Positions 44,726 through 53,762 are shown, counted from the first letter of the stretch. The stretch is DNA of 64,000 bases from Bradyrhizobium algeriense (GCF_036924595.1 NZ_JAZHRV010000001.1:2108001-2172000); one strand, 5' to 3'. Translations and numbers: made by a program. Notes: generated by a model from the sequence alone, not told the origin.

Positions 44726-45775
44726 ATGACGCGCATACTCGTTACAGGCGGCAGTGGGTTCATCGGAAAGCACCTCGTCGCGGCGCTGATCGTGCGAGGT
44801 GGGCAGGTGAGGGTTCTCGATCTTCAGCCACCACCCCGCGCCTTGACGCAGGTTCAGTATGTCAGTGGATCGGTACTTGATCGCGACCTGGTGGACCGAG
44901 CAATGGACGGGGTCGACGAGGTCTATCACCTAGCCGGCCTACCGGGGATGTGGCTGCCGCGAAAAGCTGATTTTCACACCGTCAATTGCGGTGGCACCGA
45001 AATCGTCATTGAGACGGCGCGAAAGCGCGGCATAAGGCGCTTCCTGCACTGCTCGACGGAATCCATTCTGTTCCGTGCCTCGCCATCGATGGTTCCTGTC
45101 GCTGACGATGCGCTCTTGCCGGACGACATGCCGGGTCCATATACGCGCTCGAAAATGCTCGCCGACCGTTTCGCCATGCAGGCGGCCGCATCCGGATACC
45201 CGGTGGTGATCGGCTGTCCCACCATGCCGGTCGGGCCTTACGATCACAATGTTACGCCGCCGACGGCAATGCTGCGCTATTTTCTCAAGCGACGCCTTCA
45301 ATTGCATCTTGATTTTGTCGTGAACCTCGTCGATGTGCGCGACGCCGCCGAAGGGCTGATCCTTGCCATGGAGCGCGGACAGGCTGGACATCGCTACGTT
45401 CTCGGCGGCGAAAGCATGCCGCTAAGACAGGTTCTCGAACTCATGGCTGAGATCAGCGGACGTCGCGTCCGGTGCATTCACGTGAACGGCAAGGTCGCCG
45501 AAATGGTCACGGCAACGCTGGAGTTCATCGCCGATCACGTGACGCGCCGGCCCCCGTCCGGTACGGCCGAAGGCGTTCGTATCGCATTGCGGGCAGGGGC
45601 CTTGTCGATCGAGAAAGCACAACGAGAGCTGGGCTATGCGCCGGGCGCCGTCGAACCTGTGTTGCGGGAAACCATTGCGCATCTGCTTGATGCCGGCCAC
45701 CATCAGCCTGAATGGAGCTCAACGCCGAGTAGTCGCGCTCGATCGCTTCACATCGAGCGCCGGTTTGGCGGTTGA
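44726..45775 (+). CDS. NAD-dependent epimerase/dehydratase (extended SDR)
   Basis: A 349-residue extended short-chain dehydrogenase. The Rossmann motif is VTGGSGFIGKHL at the N-terminus, HLAGLPGMW marks the strand-4 region, catalytic Ser lies in HCSTES and Tyr-Lys in YTRSK. The closest-looking groups are dihydroflavonol reductase and HpnA/3-beta-HSD-type enzymes, which act on steroid-, hopanoid- or sugar-like alcohols. It follows the Mpo1-like gene by 33 bp. The exact substrate is unknown; the last 30 residues are unconserved. Confidence 0.85.
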   Translation: MTRILVTGGSGFIGKHLVAALIVRGGQVRVLDLQPPPRALTQVQYVSGSVLDRDLVDRAMDGVDEVYHLAGLPGMWLPRKADFHTVNCGGTEIVIETARKRGIRRFLHCSTESILFRASPSMVPVADDALLPDDMPGPYTRSKMLADRFAMQAAASGYPVVIGCPTMPVGPYDHNVTPPTAMLRYFLKRRLQLHLDFVVNLVDVRDAAEGLILAMERGQAGHRYVLGGESMPLRQVLELMAEISGRRVRCIHVNGKVAEMVTATLEFIADHVTRRPPSGTAEGVRIALRAGALSIEKAQRELGYAPGAVEPVLRETIAHLLDAGHHQPEWSSTPSSRARSLHIERRFGG

Positions 45776-45802
45776 TTCAATCGCTCACTGAAGGTCCGCA
45801 AC

Positions 45803-46429
45803 ATGCTGCACGATCCTGGCCAATGGTTCGCTTTCGCCTTGAGTGGCTGGACCACTACCTGGCCCACACAGTTGCTCGCCGTCATCTGGATTTTGTGGGT
45901 CGTCAGTTGGGTTTTGGCGTCGTTCTGGTCCGGTCAAACCAAGAAACACGTGATGACCTGGGACTCGCTCAAATACCGGCTCCCCATTTTCGCAGGGGCA
46001 ATTCTTTTCTTGCCATTGACCGGCAAGGTTCTGGGGGAAAAGCCGCTCTGGCAGTTTGGCAGCGTTGGCATCTACGCGCTGGCGTGCCTGGTCCTTGCAG
46101 GGATCTCGTTCACATGGTGGGCGAGAATTCATCTCGGACGTTTCTGGTCGAACGCGATCACGCACAAGGAAGGCCATCAGGTCATCGATACCGGCCCCTA
46201 TGGATTTGTGCGCCACCCGATCTATACGGGGCTTATCTTTGGGATGTTGGTGACGGGTGTCGCGGTCGGAACAGTGACCGCGATGCTGGGTGCGATGCTG
46301 ATCTCGCTCGGGATGTCGTTGAAGGCCCGCATGGAGGAAGGCTTCCTCACGGCTGAACTCGGTGCGGATGCCTATGGATCGTATTGCCGGCGCGTTCCGA
46401 TGCTGATTCCGTTCCTGCCGCCCACCTGA
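45803..46429 (+). CDS. Isoprenylcysteine carboxylmethyltransferase-like membrane protein
   Basis: A 208-residue protein with about five hydrophobic segments. The S-adenosylmethionine-binding end of the family is clear: HLGRFWSNAITHKEGHQVIDTGPYGFVRHPIY, followed by a hydrophobic hairpin and EEGFLTAELGADAYGSYCRRVPMLIPF. It probably methylates a lipophilic thiol, carboxylate or hydroxyl at the membrane. It is 27 bp downstream of the SDR gene in the same three-gene set. Confidence 0.85.
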   Translation: MLHDPGQWFAFALSGWTTTWPTQLLAVIWILWVVSWVLASFWSGQTKKHVMTWDSLKYRLPIFAGAILFLPLTGKVLGEKPLWQFGSVGIYALACLVLAGISFTWWARIHLGRFWSNAITHKEGHQVIDTGPYGFVRHPIYTGLIFGMLVTGVAVGTVTAMLGAMLISLGMSLKARMEEGFLTAELGADAYGSYCRRVPMLIPFLPPT

Positions 46430-46450
46430 CGCCGCAGAATACCCTGTAAG

Positions 46451-47392
46451 TTACCGTTTCGGTCGCGTCGCCGCCGATGTCGCGACAGGCGGAGCGAGAC
46501 GGCGCGGAACAAAGACGCGCTGGCCAACTGACAGCGGCGCACTCTCCGAGTACTGATTGACTTGGGTAAGTGACCACAGCGGCACATGGTTAAGTGCTGC
46601 AAGCCTCTGCAACGTATCGCCCGAACGGGCGAATTGCTGCGTGCCGCTGTCCCACAGCTCGATTGGGGCATCGGGAGGAACGACGTAGCGCAGCGGCACC
46701 GCCTCTCCACCGGTTGGCAAAGGCGTCGTCGCAAGTTGCGCAATTGCCGTCACCAATTGCTCGTGGACGGAATCCATCTTGTCGATGTTGATGTGGGTGA
46801 CTTCCTCGTGCTGCTTCAAATCGAAGCTCGCGTAGTGACCCTGGTAACCTTGCTCGGCGACCACGTCACCGCCGCCCAATACGCTGTCGGACAGGAAAAT
46901 GTTGATGAAACGCTCGACGTTCAGCGGCACCTTCGGGCTTGCTTGGGCCGGATCAATGGTGACCACCAGGCTAACCGGGATGTTTTCGGACTTCAGTATC
47001 CCGGCGAACGTCAGGGCACAAAGTCCGCCCATCGAATGACCGATCAGGACGACCGGAGCGGCATTGTCACGGTAATCGCGGATAGCCTGATCCGCGATCA
47101 GCCGGCAAATGGTGAATTCGTAGACGTCAGCCTGGATGCCGGCTTGTTCGAGGCGCTTGGTTAGATGGTCCATCCCGCGCGAAAAGATCGGCCCGAGTGC
47201 GCCGCGGAACAGGTAGACGCGCGCCTGCGGCTGGGTCGCGGCTGGCAGTGCGACGGGGGCGGTCGTCGCGGCAGCATTGGTCGAGCGTGCGACCGGACCG
47301 GCGAGCGCCAGATTGCAACCGAACGAGAAAACGAAGGCGGAAAGCGCCGCCCAAATCGCTACGGCCGCAACCCGCGTCGGACTGCTCATGCG
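46451..47392 (-). CDS. Exported alpha/beta hydrolase with C-terminal LysM-like domain
   Basis: A protein of about 313 residues. A signal segment (AAVAIWAALSAFVFSFGCNLALA) precedes a lipase-like hydrolase with elbow LIGHSMGGLCALTFAG, acid in VVTIDPAQ and His in VTHINIDKMDSVHEQ. The last 60 residues (FARSGDTLQRLAALNHVPLWSL, QVNQYSESAPLSVGQRVFVPRR) form a LysM module, which would hold the enzyme on peptidoglycan. It lies next to a paralogue lacking LysM (47526-48281). Confidence 0.8.
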   Translation of the reverse strand, partial: RMSSPTRVAAVAIWAALSAFVFSFGCNLALAGPVARSTNAAATTAPVALPAATQPQARVYLFRGALGPIFSRGMDHLTKRLEQAGIQADVYEFTICRLIADQAIRDYRDNAAPVVLIGHSMGGLCALTFAGILKSENIPVSLVVTIDPAQASPKVPLNVERFINIFLSDSVLGGGDVVAEQGYQGHYASFDLKQHEEVTHINIDKMDSVHEQLVTAIAQLATTPLPTGGEAVPLRYVVPPDAPIELWDSGTQQFARSGDTLQRLAALNHVPLWSLTQVNQYSESAPLSVGQRVFVPRRLAPPVATSAATRPKR

Positions 47393-47525
47393 CGTTTCAT
47401 CCGCGATTCTGGCCGTCAAAGCACACCCCAACGCCACCCAGCGCTCTGCGAGTGATCTATCGTCGAGGAATTGGCAGAATTTGCGGCACTCGTTTCGGCG
47501 ACGGCCTGGAACCGAGCCAGTCGCG

Positions 47526-48281
47526 CTACTGACGTACCGCCGCGGTGTCTGCCCTGCCAGGTCTCGCCGCGCCTGCCGCTCGAGGCTGCCGCGGTTTCTG
47601 CGGCCCCGAAGCTGGTGCAGATCGGCCGAAGACGACGGCGTCGATCTCGCTTATCACCTTCTGCTGCATGATCTGGTTCTTTTCGATGGACATGTGCCCG
47701 ACGCCAGGAACGTTCTGCACATTGATGTTCTCAAGCTTGCCTTGGAATTGCGCGGTCTTTGCGACCGGCTCGCCGTTGCCGTTGGCGATGTAGAAGTTTA
47801 CGTAGCGTCCCACGCGCCCCGAGAGCTTGGTGCGAAACACCGAATCCAAGCCGATTGCCAGCTTAACGGGAGCGCCAAGCTGGTCCAGCCTGGCGACCAT
47901 GTCGGGCAATGCGGTCGCGCCCGAGGAATGCCCGACCAGAATGATCGTCTTGATCCTGCCACTTTTGAATCCGGCGGCGGCTTCGTCGGCGAGCGACGAC
48001 CAGGAGGCGAAGTTCGCGACAGTGACCGGAATGCCCTGCGCCCGTAGCTGTGCCGCGATGTCATCGAGACCCAGAGAAAAAATATTGAGCACGCCGCGGA
48101 GCAGATAGACGTGAGAAGTCGAGGCTGCCGACGCGGAATTCGGTGCTGCCAGCACGGGACTTGCGCCGATCGGCAGGAGCAGCAAGATCGCGATCGCGAT
48201 CGTTTGCAGTCGACGCCAAGATGCCTGGCGGGAACAGGATGACCAGCCGACAGATCCGATATTGCCGCGATAGGACTTCAT
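47526..48281 (-). CDS. Exported alpha/beta hydrolase, paralogue of the LysM hydrolase
   Basis: A protein of about 251 residues with a signal segment (IAIAILLLLPIGASPVLA). The hydrolase core matches the downstream neighbour: VYLLRGVLNIFSLGLDDIAAQL, elbow LVGHSSGATALPDM, acid-like GLDSVF and His in VPGVGHMSIEKNQIMQQKV. The C-terminus is a Pro/Arg/Ala tail in place of LysM. ATG at 48281 with GAGGAG upstream is chosen; the same start region is found duplicated in the chimeric remnant at 49542. The two genes look like a tandem duplication. Confidence 0.78.
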   Translation of the reverse strand: MKSYRGNIGSVGWSSCSRQASWRRLQTIAIAILLLLPIGASPVLAAPNSASAASTSHVYLLRGVLNIFSLGLDDIAAQLRAQGIPVTVANFASWSSLADEAAAGFKSGRIKTIILVGHSSGATALPDMVARLDQLGAPVKLAIGLDSVFRTKLSGRVGRYVNFYIANGNGEPVAKTAQFQGKLENINVQNVPGVGHMSIEKNQIMQQKVISEIDAVVFGRSAPASGPQKPRQPRAAGAARPGRADTAAVRQ

Positions 48282-48583
48282 TGCGCTCCTCAAGGGGACT
48301 GCAAGCGTTTCGCCGGGCGACCGTAGCGCCGGCGCGCCCGGAACCGCAATAAACGTGGCGTGAGCGGCCGCAATTTACCAACGCGACGTGTCGCCGCCGC
48401 AACACTCGTTTCCGACCCCCTGGTTTGCGCCAGCCGCCCGGAGCAGAATGCAATCGTGCCCCGGTCGCGGTACCGAAGCGCAACAGACGGCTACAATCAG
48501 ATGTCAAATGCAGAAATTGAAATGAGGGGAACCCACCAGACTCAGTTAGATTCCGTGCAGCTTGAATTTGGCAGGGGGCACTG
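48282..48583. other. Intergenic stretch without recognisable gene
   Basis: About 300 bp between the hydrolase paralogue and a frameshifted small gene. No convincing frame, RNA or repeat is seen. Confidence 0.5.
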
Positions 48584-48831
48584 ATGCCATACTTCAACTT
48601 TGATCTCGTCATAGGCGCGGAGTTCAAAAACCAGGCGGCATGTATCTCGAAAACACAGAAAACGCGATCGATAAGGCCGAAAGCCTCGCGAGCGAGCTTT
48701 GCATCGTTCGCCCCGAGCTGTGTTCCACCGGATGTGCTGTGCGTGTCACCGACGGAGACAGTAACGAGCTCTACCGTACTCCGGTCGACCGGCCGCTGAT
48801 GGAATCGTCCGTCGCGCACGATGCGTCGTAA
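48584..48831 (+). pseudogene. Frameshifted small DUF6894-like gene
   Basis: The first frame from ATG at 48584 begins MPYFNFDLVIGAEFKNQ. The sequence after it, GGMYLENTENAIDKAESLASEL and CAVRVTDGDSNELYRTPVD, continues the same type of protein in another frame. Joined, they make an 82-residue protein like the small Bradyrhizobium family beginning with F-x-F-D. Loss of one G in the run at about 48632-48634 explains the break. It is either a pseudogene or a base-call error. Family number is tentative. Confidence 0.65.
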
Positions 48832-48863
48832 GCGCACGAGATCGAATTGGTCTGAAGTGTAGA

Positions 48864-49139
48864 CTACGGCAAGGGCAGTAGTTGAGTTGGGAGCGATTTC
48901 TTATCGAGGGGGCAGTTCGTTCGGCCCTTGGCGGACGGGTTCTGCGCTGCAGATTTGTTGGAATGGTTCGGATCAGATGCCGATGACTCGGTCGTGCTCA
49001 TAGACTCGGCCAAGTCGGCATTCGATGACCATTCCACGTAACTAACAACGGCGAACGTAAGGGCGAATAGGGTGAAAAGCCCAACCACCACTATGGTGCC
49101 GATTCCCTGCCAATCGATTTGGCTATTGAACAATGGCAT
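48864..49139 (-). CDS. Small single-pass membrane protein, unknown
   Basis: A 91-residue frame with one hydrophobic helix (IGTIVVVGLFTLFALTFAVV) and a polar Ser/Asn-rich tail. GGGAGACGAGCC before the ATG is a fair ribosome binding site. It lies in a strip with two decayed genes, so it may itself be a remnant. No family recognised. Confidence 0.4.
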   Translation of the reverse strand: MPLFNSQIDWQGIGTIVVVGLFTLFALTFAVVSYVEWSSNADLAESMSTTESSASDPNHSNKSAAQNPSAKGRTNCPLDKKSLPTQLLPLP

Positions 49140-49294
49140 GGCTCGTCTCCCGCAGCCGGGTTTGCGACGGCCTTAGATCAACTCGCGGTTCTCGAATGTG
49201 AGCTGCCTCACGCCTCACGCTCACTTGATGCCGAGACAGAACGCCGGACGTCTTTTGCCTGGGCTAATCCGTCGTGCAATGCGCATCACTGGTC

Positions 49295-49542
49295 TTATGG
49301 CTTGATCCCGATCTTCTCTCTGATGGCGCCGAGCTCGGCCTCGTCCCAGATGCCGATCAGCACGCCGTTCTTTACCTGCAGTTGCTGGGCCGCATAGGCA
49401 GCGATCCTTGCGTTTGGCGTCGTGACGTGCATCTTTTGATGCAGCGCCCAATCGAATAGCTCTAACTGCAGCAGCGCCACGATGCCCGGTCGGGAAAGGA
49501 TGACAACCGGTCAAATCTGGTGTCGCGGCGATATGGCTTCAT
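49295..49542 (-). pseudogene. Chimeric remnant: start of a hydrolase paralogue joined to the end of a sulfatase
   Basis: From ATG at 49542, with GAGGAG upstream, 26 codons (MKPYRR... ending at TAG 49462) match the start of the hydrolase gene at 48281, including MK-YR, the SS and ASWR. Overlapping this in another frame, 49295-49480 encodes the last 58 or so residues of a sulfatase; 51 of 56 compared residues equal the C-terminus of the intact sulfatase at 52113-53762 (for example KNGVLIGIWDEAELGAIREK). The segment therefore joins two gene ends and neither product is complete. Confidence 0.7.
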
Positions 49543-49599
49543 TGCTCTCCTCGAAGGGCGGAGCCGGTGCCGGCGACAAGTTCCGCGGCCGACCGCAAT

Positions 49600-50580
49600 C
49601 TAATCGTGCAGCTTTATACCCGCTTCTCTAACCAGCTTCGCCCATTTCGGAATCTCATCATCAATAGCGGCGGCGAATTCCGCAGGTGAATTCCCAATCG
49701 GCTCGATTCCAAGATCACCGAAGCGCTTGCGTATGTCGGGGATGGCAAGAATCCTCGCTGTTTCGCGGTGCAGCTTGTCGACGATGGCCGGTGGAGTTCT
49801 GGCAGGCGCCAAGAGGCCGAACCATACCGTTACGTCGAAGTCAGGGAAGCCAGACTCTGCCATGGTCGGGAGATCGGGTGCGCCGGCATAGCGCTCCAAC
49901 GACGTCACCGCGAGCGCCCTGACTTTCCCTTCGCGCGCGAGGGGCAACGCGCCGGTAGGAGGAGCAAACGCCATGCTGAGTCGTCCAGCGACCAGCTCCT
50001 GGGAAAAGACAGCACCGCGATACGGCACGTGCAGGATGTCGACTTTCGCCATGGACTTCAGCAGTTCCCCGGCGAGGTGCAGCGTCGAGCCAAATCCTGC
50101 GGACCCATAGGTGAGTGCGCCCGGTCGCGCGCGTGCGAGTGCCACAAGCTCTTGCACATTCTTCGCCGGCACGTTGTTGCTGACGATGAGGATGTTTGCG
50201 TAAGCACATAACTGAGAGATCGGCACAAGCTCCCGGACCGGGTCGAACGGCATCTTCTCATAGAGGCTCGGGTTAATGACAATAACTGGGGCGGCCGCGA
50301 GCAGCAGCGTATGGCCGTCGGGCTCGGCCCTTGCGACGCGCTCCCCGGCAATATTGCCGTTGGCGCCCACCGTGTTCTCGATGATGACCGGCTTGCCCCA
50401 TGCCTGGAAAAGCCGATCGCCGAGCAAGCGAGCGACAATATCTGGAGACGTGCCCGGTCCGAAACCGACGACAATTCGAACCGTGTGGATGGGATAATCT
50501 AGCGCCTGTGCGACCGGCCCCGCCGTGACGGACATGACCAGAGTGGCAAGAACCAAAATCAATGAACGCAGAAGGTTCAT
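49600..50580 (-). CDS. Bug-type tripartite tricarboxylate receptor
   Basis: A 326-residue periplasmic receptor with signal peptide (LVLATLVMSVTAGPVAQA). Family segments are RIVVGFGPGTSPDIVARLL, IIENTVGANGNIAGERVA, YGSAGFGSTLHLAGELL and VPYRGAVFSQELVAGRL. It binds a small carboxylate-type ligand. No TctAB genes are near. Its start is 220 bp from the divergent winged-helix::hydrolase regulator, which may control it. Confidence 0.88.
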   Translation of the reverse strand: MNLLRSLILVLATLVMSVTAGPVAQALDYPIHTVRIVVGFGPGTSPDIVARLLGDRLFQAWGKPVIIENTVGANGNIAGERVARAEPDGHTLLLAAAPVIVINPSLYEKMPFDPVRELVPISQLCAYANILIVSNNVPAKNVQELVALARARPGALTYGSAGFGSTLHLAGELLKSMAKVDILHVPYRGAVFSQELVAGRLSMAFAPPTGALPLAREGKVRALAVTSLERYAGAPDLPTMAESGFPDFDVTVWFGLLAPARTPPAIVDKLHRETARILAIPDIRKRFGDLGIEPIGNSPAEFAAAIDDEIPKWAKLVREAGIKLHD

Positions 50581-50800
50581 GGCTGCCTCCCCCCTCAGAT
50601 GATCCTTCCGGGGCTATCGTGGCTCGGCGAAGCGTTTGGGTGGCTGTTGGCGACGGGCCCGGAGCAGCCCGAAGGGGCGCGCCCGCACGCTGGGCCGACA
50701 CTGGCACGGCGAGCGTCTGGCGTAGTGAGGGCGCGATGAAATTCCGCCGAAATATCGGTGAAGGTGGTAAGATCGTATTTTGAAGGCGGTGGAGGTCAGG

Positions 50801-51994
50801 ATGCATTCCGGCTCTCCCAGGGTGCTCTGCTTCAACGGTTATGCCCTCGACCTGCAGCGCTGCGCGGTCATGCGCGGCGGGCGGGAGCTTCAACTTCGGC
50901 CGAAATCCTTCGATGTGCTACGCTATCTCGCTGAGCACGCTGGCAGGCTCGTTTCAGAGGAAGAGCTGATCAGAGCGACGTGGCCCAACGTGTTCGTATC
51001 CGATGGCTGTCTCGTCCAATCCATCAAGGACATCCGCGAGGCGCTGTCCGACGATGTCCATGAGATCGTCAAAACCGTCCCGCGCCGGGGCTATCTGTTC
51101 GCGGCCGAATTATCCGATGGGGAACTGGATAGCCGACCTCCAATGATCGGTTCGCGTCATCAGGAGCTCACATTCTGCCGAACCCAAGACGGCGTCAACA
51201 TTGCCGTTGCATGTGTGGGCCAGGGCATGCCGCTTGTGTGTATTCCCACCTGGGCCACCCACCTGGAGTACGACTGGCAGAGTCCTATCCGCGGACCGCT
51301 TTGGCGTTTCCTCGTCGACCGCGTCCGGCTTGTTCGTTACGATGGTCGAGGTTTTGGGCTTTCCGATCGAGACATCACCGATGTTTCGTTCACAACGTTC
51401 GAGCGCGACCTGGACGCGGTTGTGGATGCTTTGCATCTGCATCGTTACGCCATCCTGGGCATATCGCAGGGAGCCGCAATCGCCATCGCTCACGCTGCCC
51501 GCTATCCCGAACGTGTATCGAAACTGATCCTTCACGGCGGCTTTGCGTTGGGCCGCAACAAACGCGGCTCGCCGAAAGAGGCCGAAATCGCCAAAGCGTG
51601 GATTGCCATCATGCGACAGGGATGGGGCGACGATAACTCCGCTCTGCTAAGGATATTCAGCTCTGTCTTTCTTCCCGGCGCTTCGGCCGAGCAGATCAAG
51701 TGGTACGCAAACCTGCTGCGCCTCTCGACGTCAGTCGAAAACGCGATCATGAACCGATGTGCCGTTGACGAGATCGATATCGTCGATCTATTGCCGAAGG
51801 TATCTGCCCCAACCCTGGTCCTTCACTGTCGTAACGACAATGCAGCGCCGTTTAACGAGGGACGCCGCATCGCCACGTCCGTCCCGAACGCAAGATTCGC
51901 GGTCTTGGACTCAGAAAACCACGTCCCCATACCGGGCGAGCCCGCCTGGTCAAAGTTCATCGGCGAGATTGAGACGTTCTTGACAGGTGTCTGA
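50801..51994 (+). CDS. OmpR/CadC-type winged-helix domain fused to an alpha/beta hydrolase
   Basis: A 397-residue soluble protein. Residues 8-103 form a Trans_Reg_C winged helix: RPKSFDVLRYLAEHAGRLVS, recognition region GCLVQSIKDIREALSDD and wing VKTVPRRGYLFAAEL. Residues 122-397 are an alpha/beta hydrolase with VRYDGRGFGLSDR, elbow ILGISQGAAIAIA (Ser222), acid in HCRNDNAAPF and His in SENHVPIPGEP, all intact. No transmembrane helix is present. It may be a regulator whose effector is bound or hydrolysed by the second domain. ATG at 50801 has GGAGGT close upstream; an in-frame TTG lies at 50780. Divergent from the Bug receptor gene. Confidence 0.85.
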   Translation: MHSGSPRVLCFNGYALDLQRCAVMRGGRELQLRPKSFDVLRYLAEHAGRLVSEEELIRATWPNVFVSDGCLVQSIKDIREALSDDVHEIVKTVPRRGYLFAAELSDGELDSRPPMIGSRHQELTFCRTQDGVNIAVACVGQGMPLVCIPTWATHLEYDWQSPIRGPLWRFLVDRVRLVRYDGRGFGLSDRDITDVSFTTFERDLDAVVDALHLHRYAILGISQGAAIAIAHAARYPERVSKLILHGGFALGRNKRGSPKEAEIAKAWIAIMRQGWGDDNSALLRIFSSVFLPGASAEQIKWYANLLRLSTSVENAIMNRCAVDEIDIVDLLPKVSAPTLVLHCRNDNAAPFNEGRRIATSVPNARFAVLDSENHVPIPGEPAWSKFIGEIETFLTGV

Positions 51995-52112
51995 CGCTCG
52001 CGTTTCGACCGATCCGCGCGTTCGCATTGGGTCAAAGCCGCGTCTCGCCATGTCGGTTTTATTTGCAAATTTCTCGTCGTTTGGGCTCTGCGGCCGATGA
52101 TCGCTCTGAAAT

Positions 52113-53762
52113 TCAACTGCGGATAATCCCGATCTTCTCCCTGATGGCGCCGAGCTCGGCCTCGTCCCAGATGCCGATCAGCACGCCGTTCTTCACCTGC
52201 AATTGCTGGGCAGCATATGCCGCGATCTTCGCATTCGGCGTGGTGATGTGCATCCTCGGATGCAGCGCCCAGTCGAACAACTCCGATTGCAGCCGCGCCA
52301 CGACGTCAGCGCAGGCGGGGTCGGCGCCGCGATCGGTCAATTCCTGCGGGTCGCTTTCGAGATCGTAGAGCATCGGGCGGAAGCCGGAGGCGTGAATGAA
52401 TTTCCAGCGGCCGTCGAACACCATGAACAGCCGGCAGCGCTCGATCGGCTGGCCCAGCATCACGCGGACGTCCTGCATCGCGTAGTCGTATTCGGAGAAC
52501 ACGACCTTGCGCCAGTCAGCCGGCCGCTTGCCATGCAAAAGCGGCAGCAGCGAACGTCCTTCCAGAATGTGGTCCGGCGGATTGCTGCCGAAATAGTCGA
52601 TGAAGGTCGGCGCCAGGTCGATCGCCTCGACCAGCGCATCGCTCACCGTGCCGCGCGTGCTGTCGGCGGCGCTTGACGGATCGATCACGATCAGCGGGAT
52701 CCTGGCCGATTGCTCGTGGAACAGATCCTTCTCGCCCATCCAGTGATCGCCGAGATAGTCGCCATGGTCTGACGTGAACACGATCATGGTGGTGTCGAGC
52801 AGGCCGCGCGCTTCGAGGAAGCGCATCAGGACGCCCATCTGGTCGTCGATCTGCTTGATCAGGCCCATATAGGTCGGAATGACTTTTTCGCGCGCCTCGT
52901 TGCGCGACATGTTGCGGGAGTAGCGCATGTCCATATAGGCGGCGAACACCGGATGGGCGTTGGCGCGTTCCTCCTGCGAGCGGATCACCGGCTGCACGTC
53001 CTCAGGCCCGTACATGCTGGCGTAGGGCTCCGGCGCGATGTAGGGCCAGTGCGGCTTGATGTAGGACAGATGCAGGCACCATGGCCTTCCGTCGTCCTCG
53101 GCATCGGTAATGAACTCCATCGCGCGCCGCGTCATGTAGGGCGTTTCGGAATGCTCGTCCGGCACGCGCGCCGCCTTGTCGGCATGCACCAGCAGCCAGC
53201 CGTTCTGCAGGCTCCCGTCCTCGGCTGCGCCGGAATTGGCCCAGTGCTCCCACGGATTGGGGGCGTCGTAGCCGTGCTGGCGCAAATAATTGTCGTAGGC
53301 CGGGCGCGGCCGCCCGGTCGGGTGCAGGCCGTCATCGCGCTCATAGGGTTCGAACCCGCATTCCGACACATGCACGCCGATGATCGAGTCCGGTGGAATC
53401 CCGAGATTCTTCAGCCCTTCGAGGTCGGGGGCCATGTGGGTCTTGCCGACCAACACATTGCGGACGCCGATCTTCTTCAAGTGATCGCCGAGCGTCGGTT
53501 CGCCTATGCGCAGCGGCCAGCCGTTCCAGTGCGAGCCGTGCGAGCGCATGTAGCGGCCGGTATAGAACGACATCCGCGACGGGCCGCAGATCGGCGACTG
53601 CACATAGGCCTTCGAGAACAGAACGCCGCGCTTGGCCATCGCGTCGATGTTTGGCGTCTTCAGAACGGGGTGCCCGGTGCAGCCGAGATAGTCGTAGCGA
53701 AGCTGGTCGCACATGATCCACAGCACATTCTTCGCGGGCGTTTTGGTCGTCATTTCAGGCAT
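52113..53762 (-). CDS. Sulfatase (formylglycine-dependent)
   Basis: A 549-residue sulfatase/alkaline-phosphatase-superfamily enzyme. The activation motif C-x-P-S-R is CGPSR with Cys59 in SPICGPSRMSFYTGRY. Metal ligands include Asp19 (MCDQ) and the pair in FTSDHGDYLGDHW. It lacks a signal peptide, so it is probably cytoplasmic and releases sulfate (or a related ester) from a small molecule such as an alkyl or choline-type sulfate. No linked transporter. The C-terminus is duplicated as a fragment at 49295-49480. Confidence 0.9.
   Translation of the reverse strand: MPEMTTKTPAKNVLWIMCDQLRYDYLGCTGHPVLKTPNIDAMAKRGVLFSKAYVQSPICGPSRMSFYTGRYMRSHGSHWNGWPLRIGEPTLGDHLKKIGVRNVLVGKTHMAPDLEGLKNLGIPPDSIIGVHVSECGFEPYERDDGLHPTGRPRPAYDNYLRQHGYDAPNPWEHWANSGAAEDGSLQNGWLLVHADKAARVPDEHSETPYMTRRAMEFITDAEDDGRPWCLHLSYIKPHWPYIAPEPYASMYGPEDVQPVIRSQEERANAHPVFAAYMDMRYSRNMSRNEAREKVIPTYMGLIKQIDDQMGVLMRFLEARGLLDTTMIVFTSDHGDYLGDHWMGEKDLFHEQSARIPLIVIDPSSAADSTRGTVSDALVEAIDLAPTFIDYFGSNPPDHILEGRSLLPLLHGKRPADWRKVVFSEYDYAMQDVRVMLGQPIERCRLFMVFDGRWKFIHASGFRPMLYDLESDPQELTDRGADPACADVVARLQSELFDWALHPRMHITTPNAKIAAYAAQQLQVKNGVLIGIWDEAELGAIREKIGIIRS

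Noticed and set aside
44500..44929. Minus-strand frame across the Mpo1-like/SDR junction
   Set aside because: It is antisense to two well-supported genes and has no recognisable domain.
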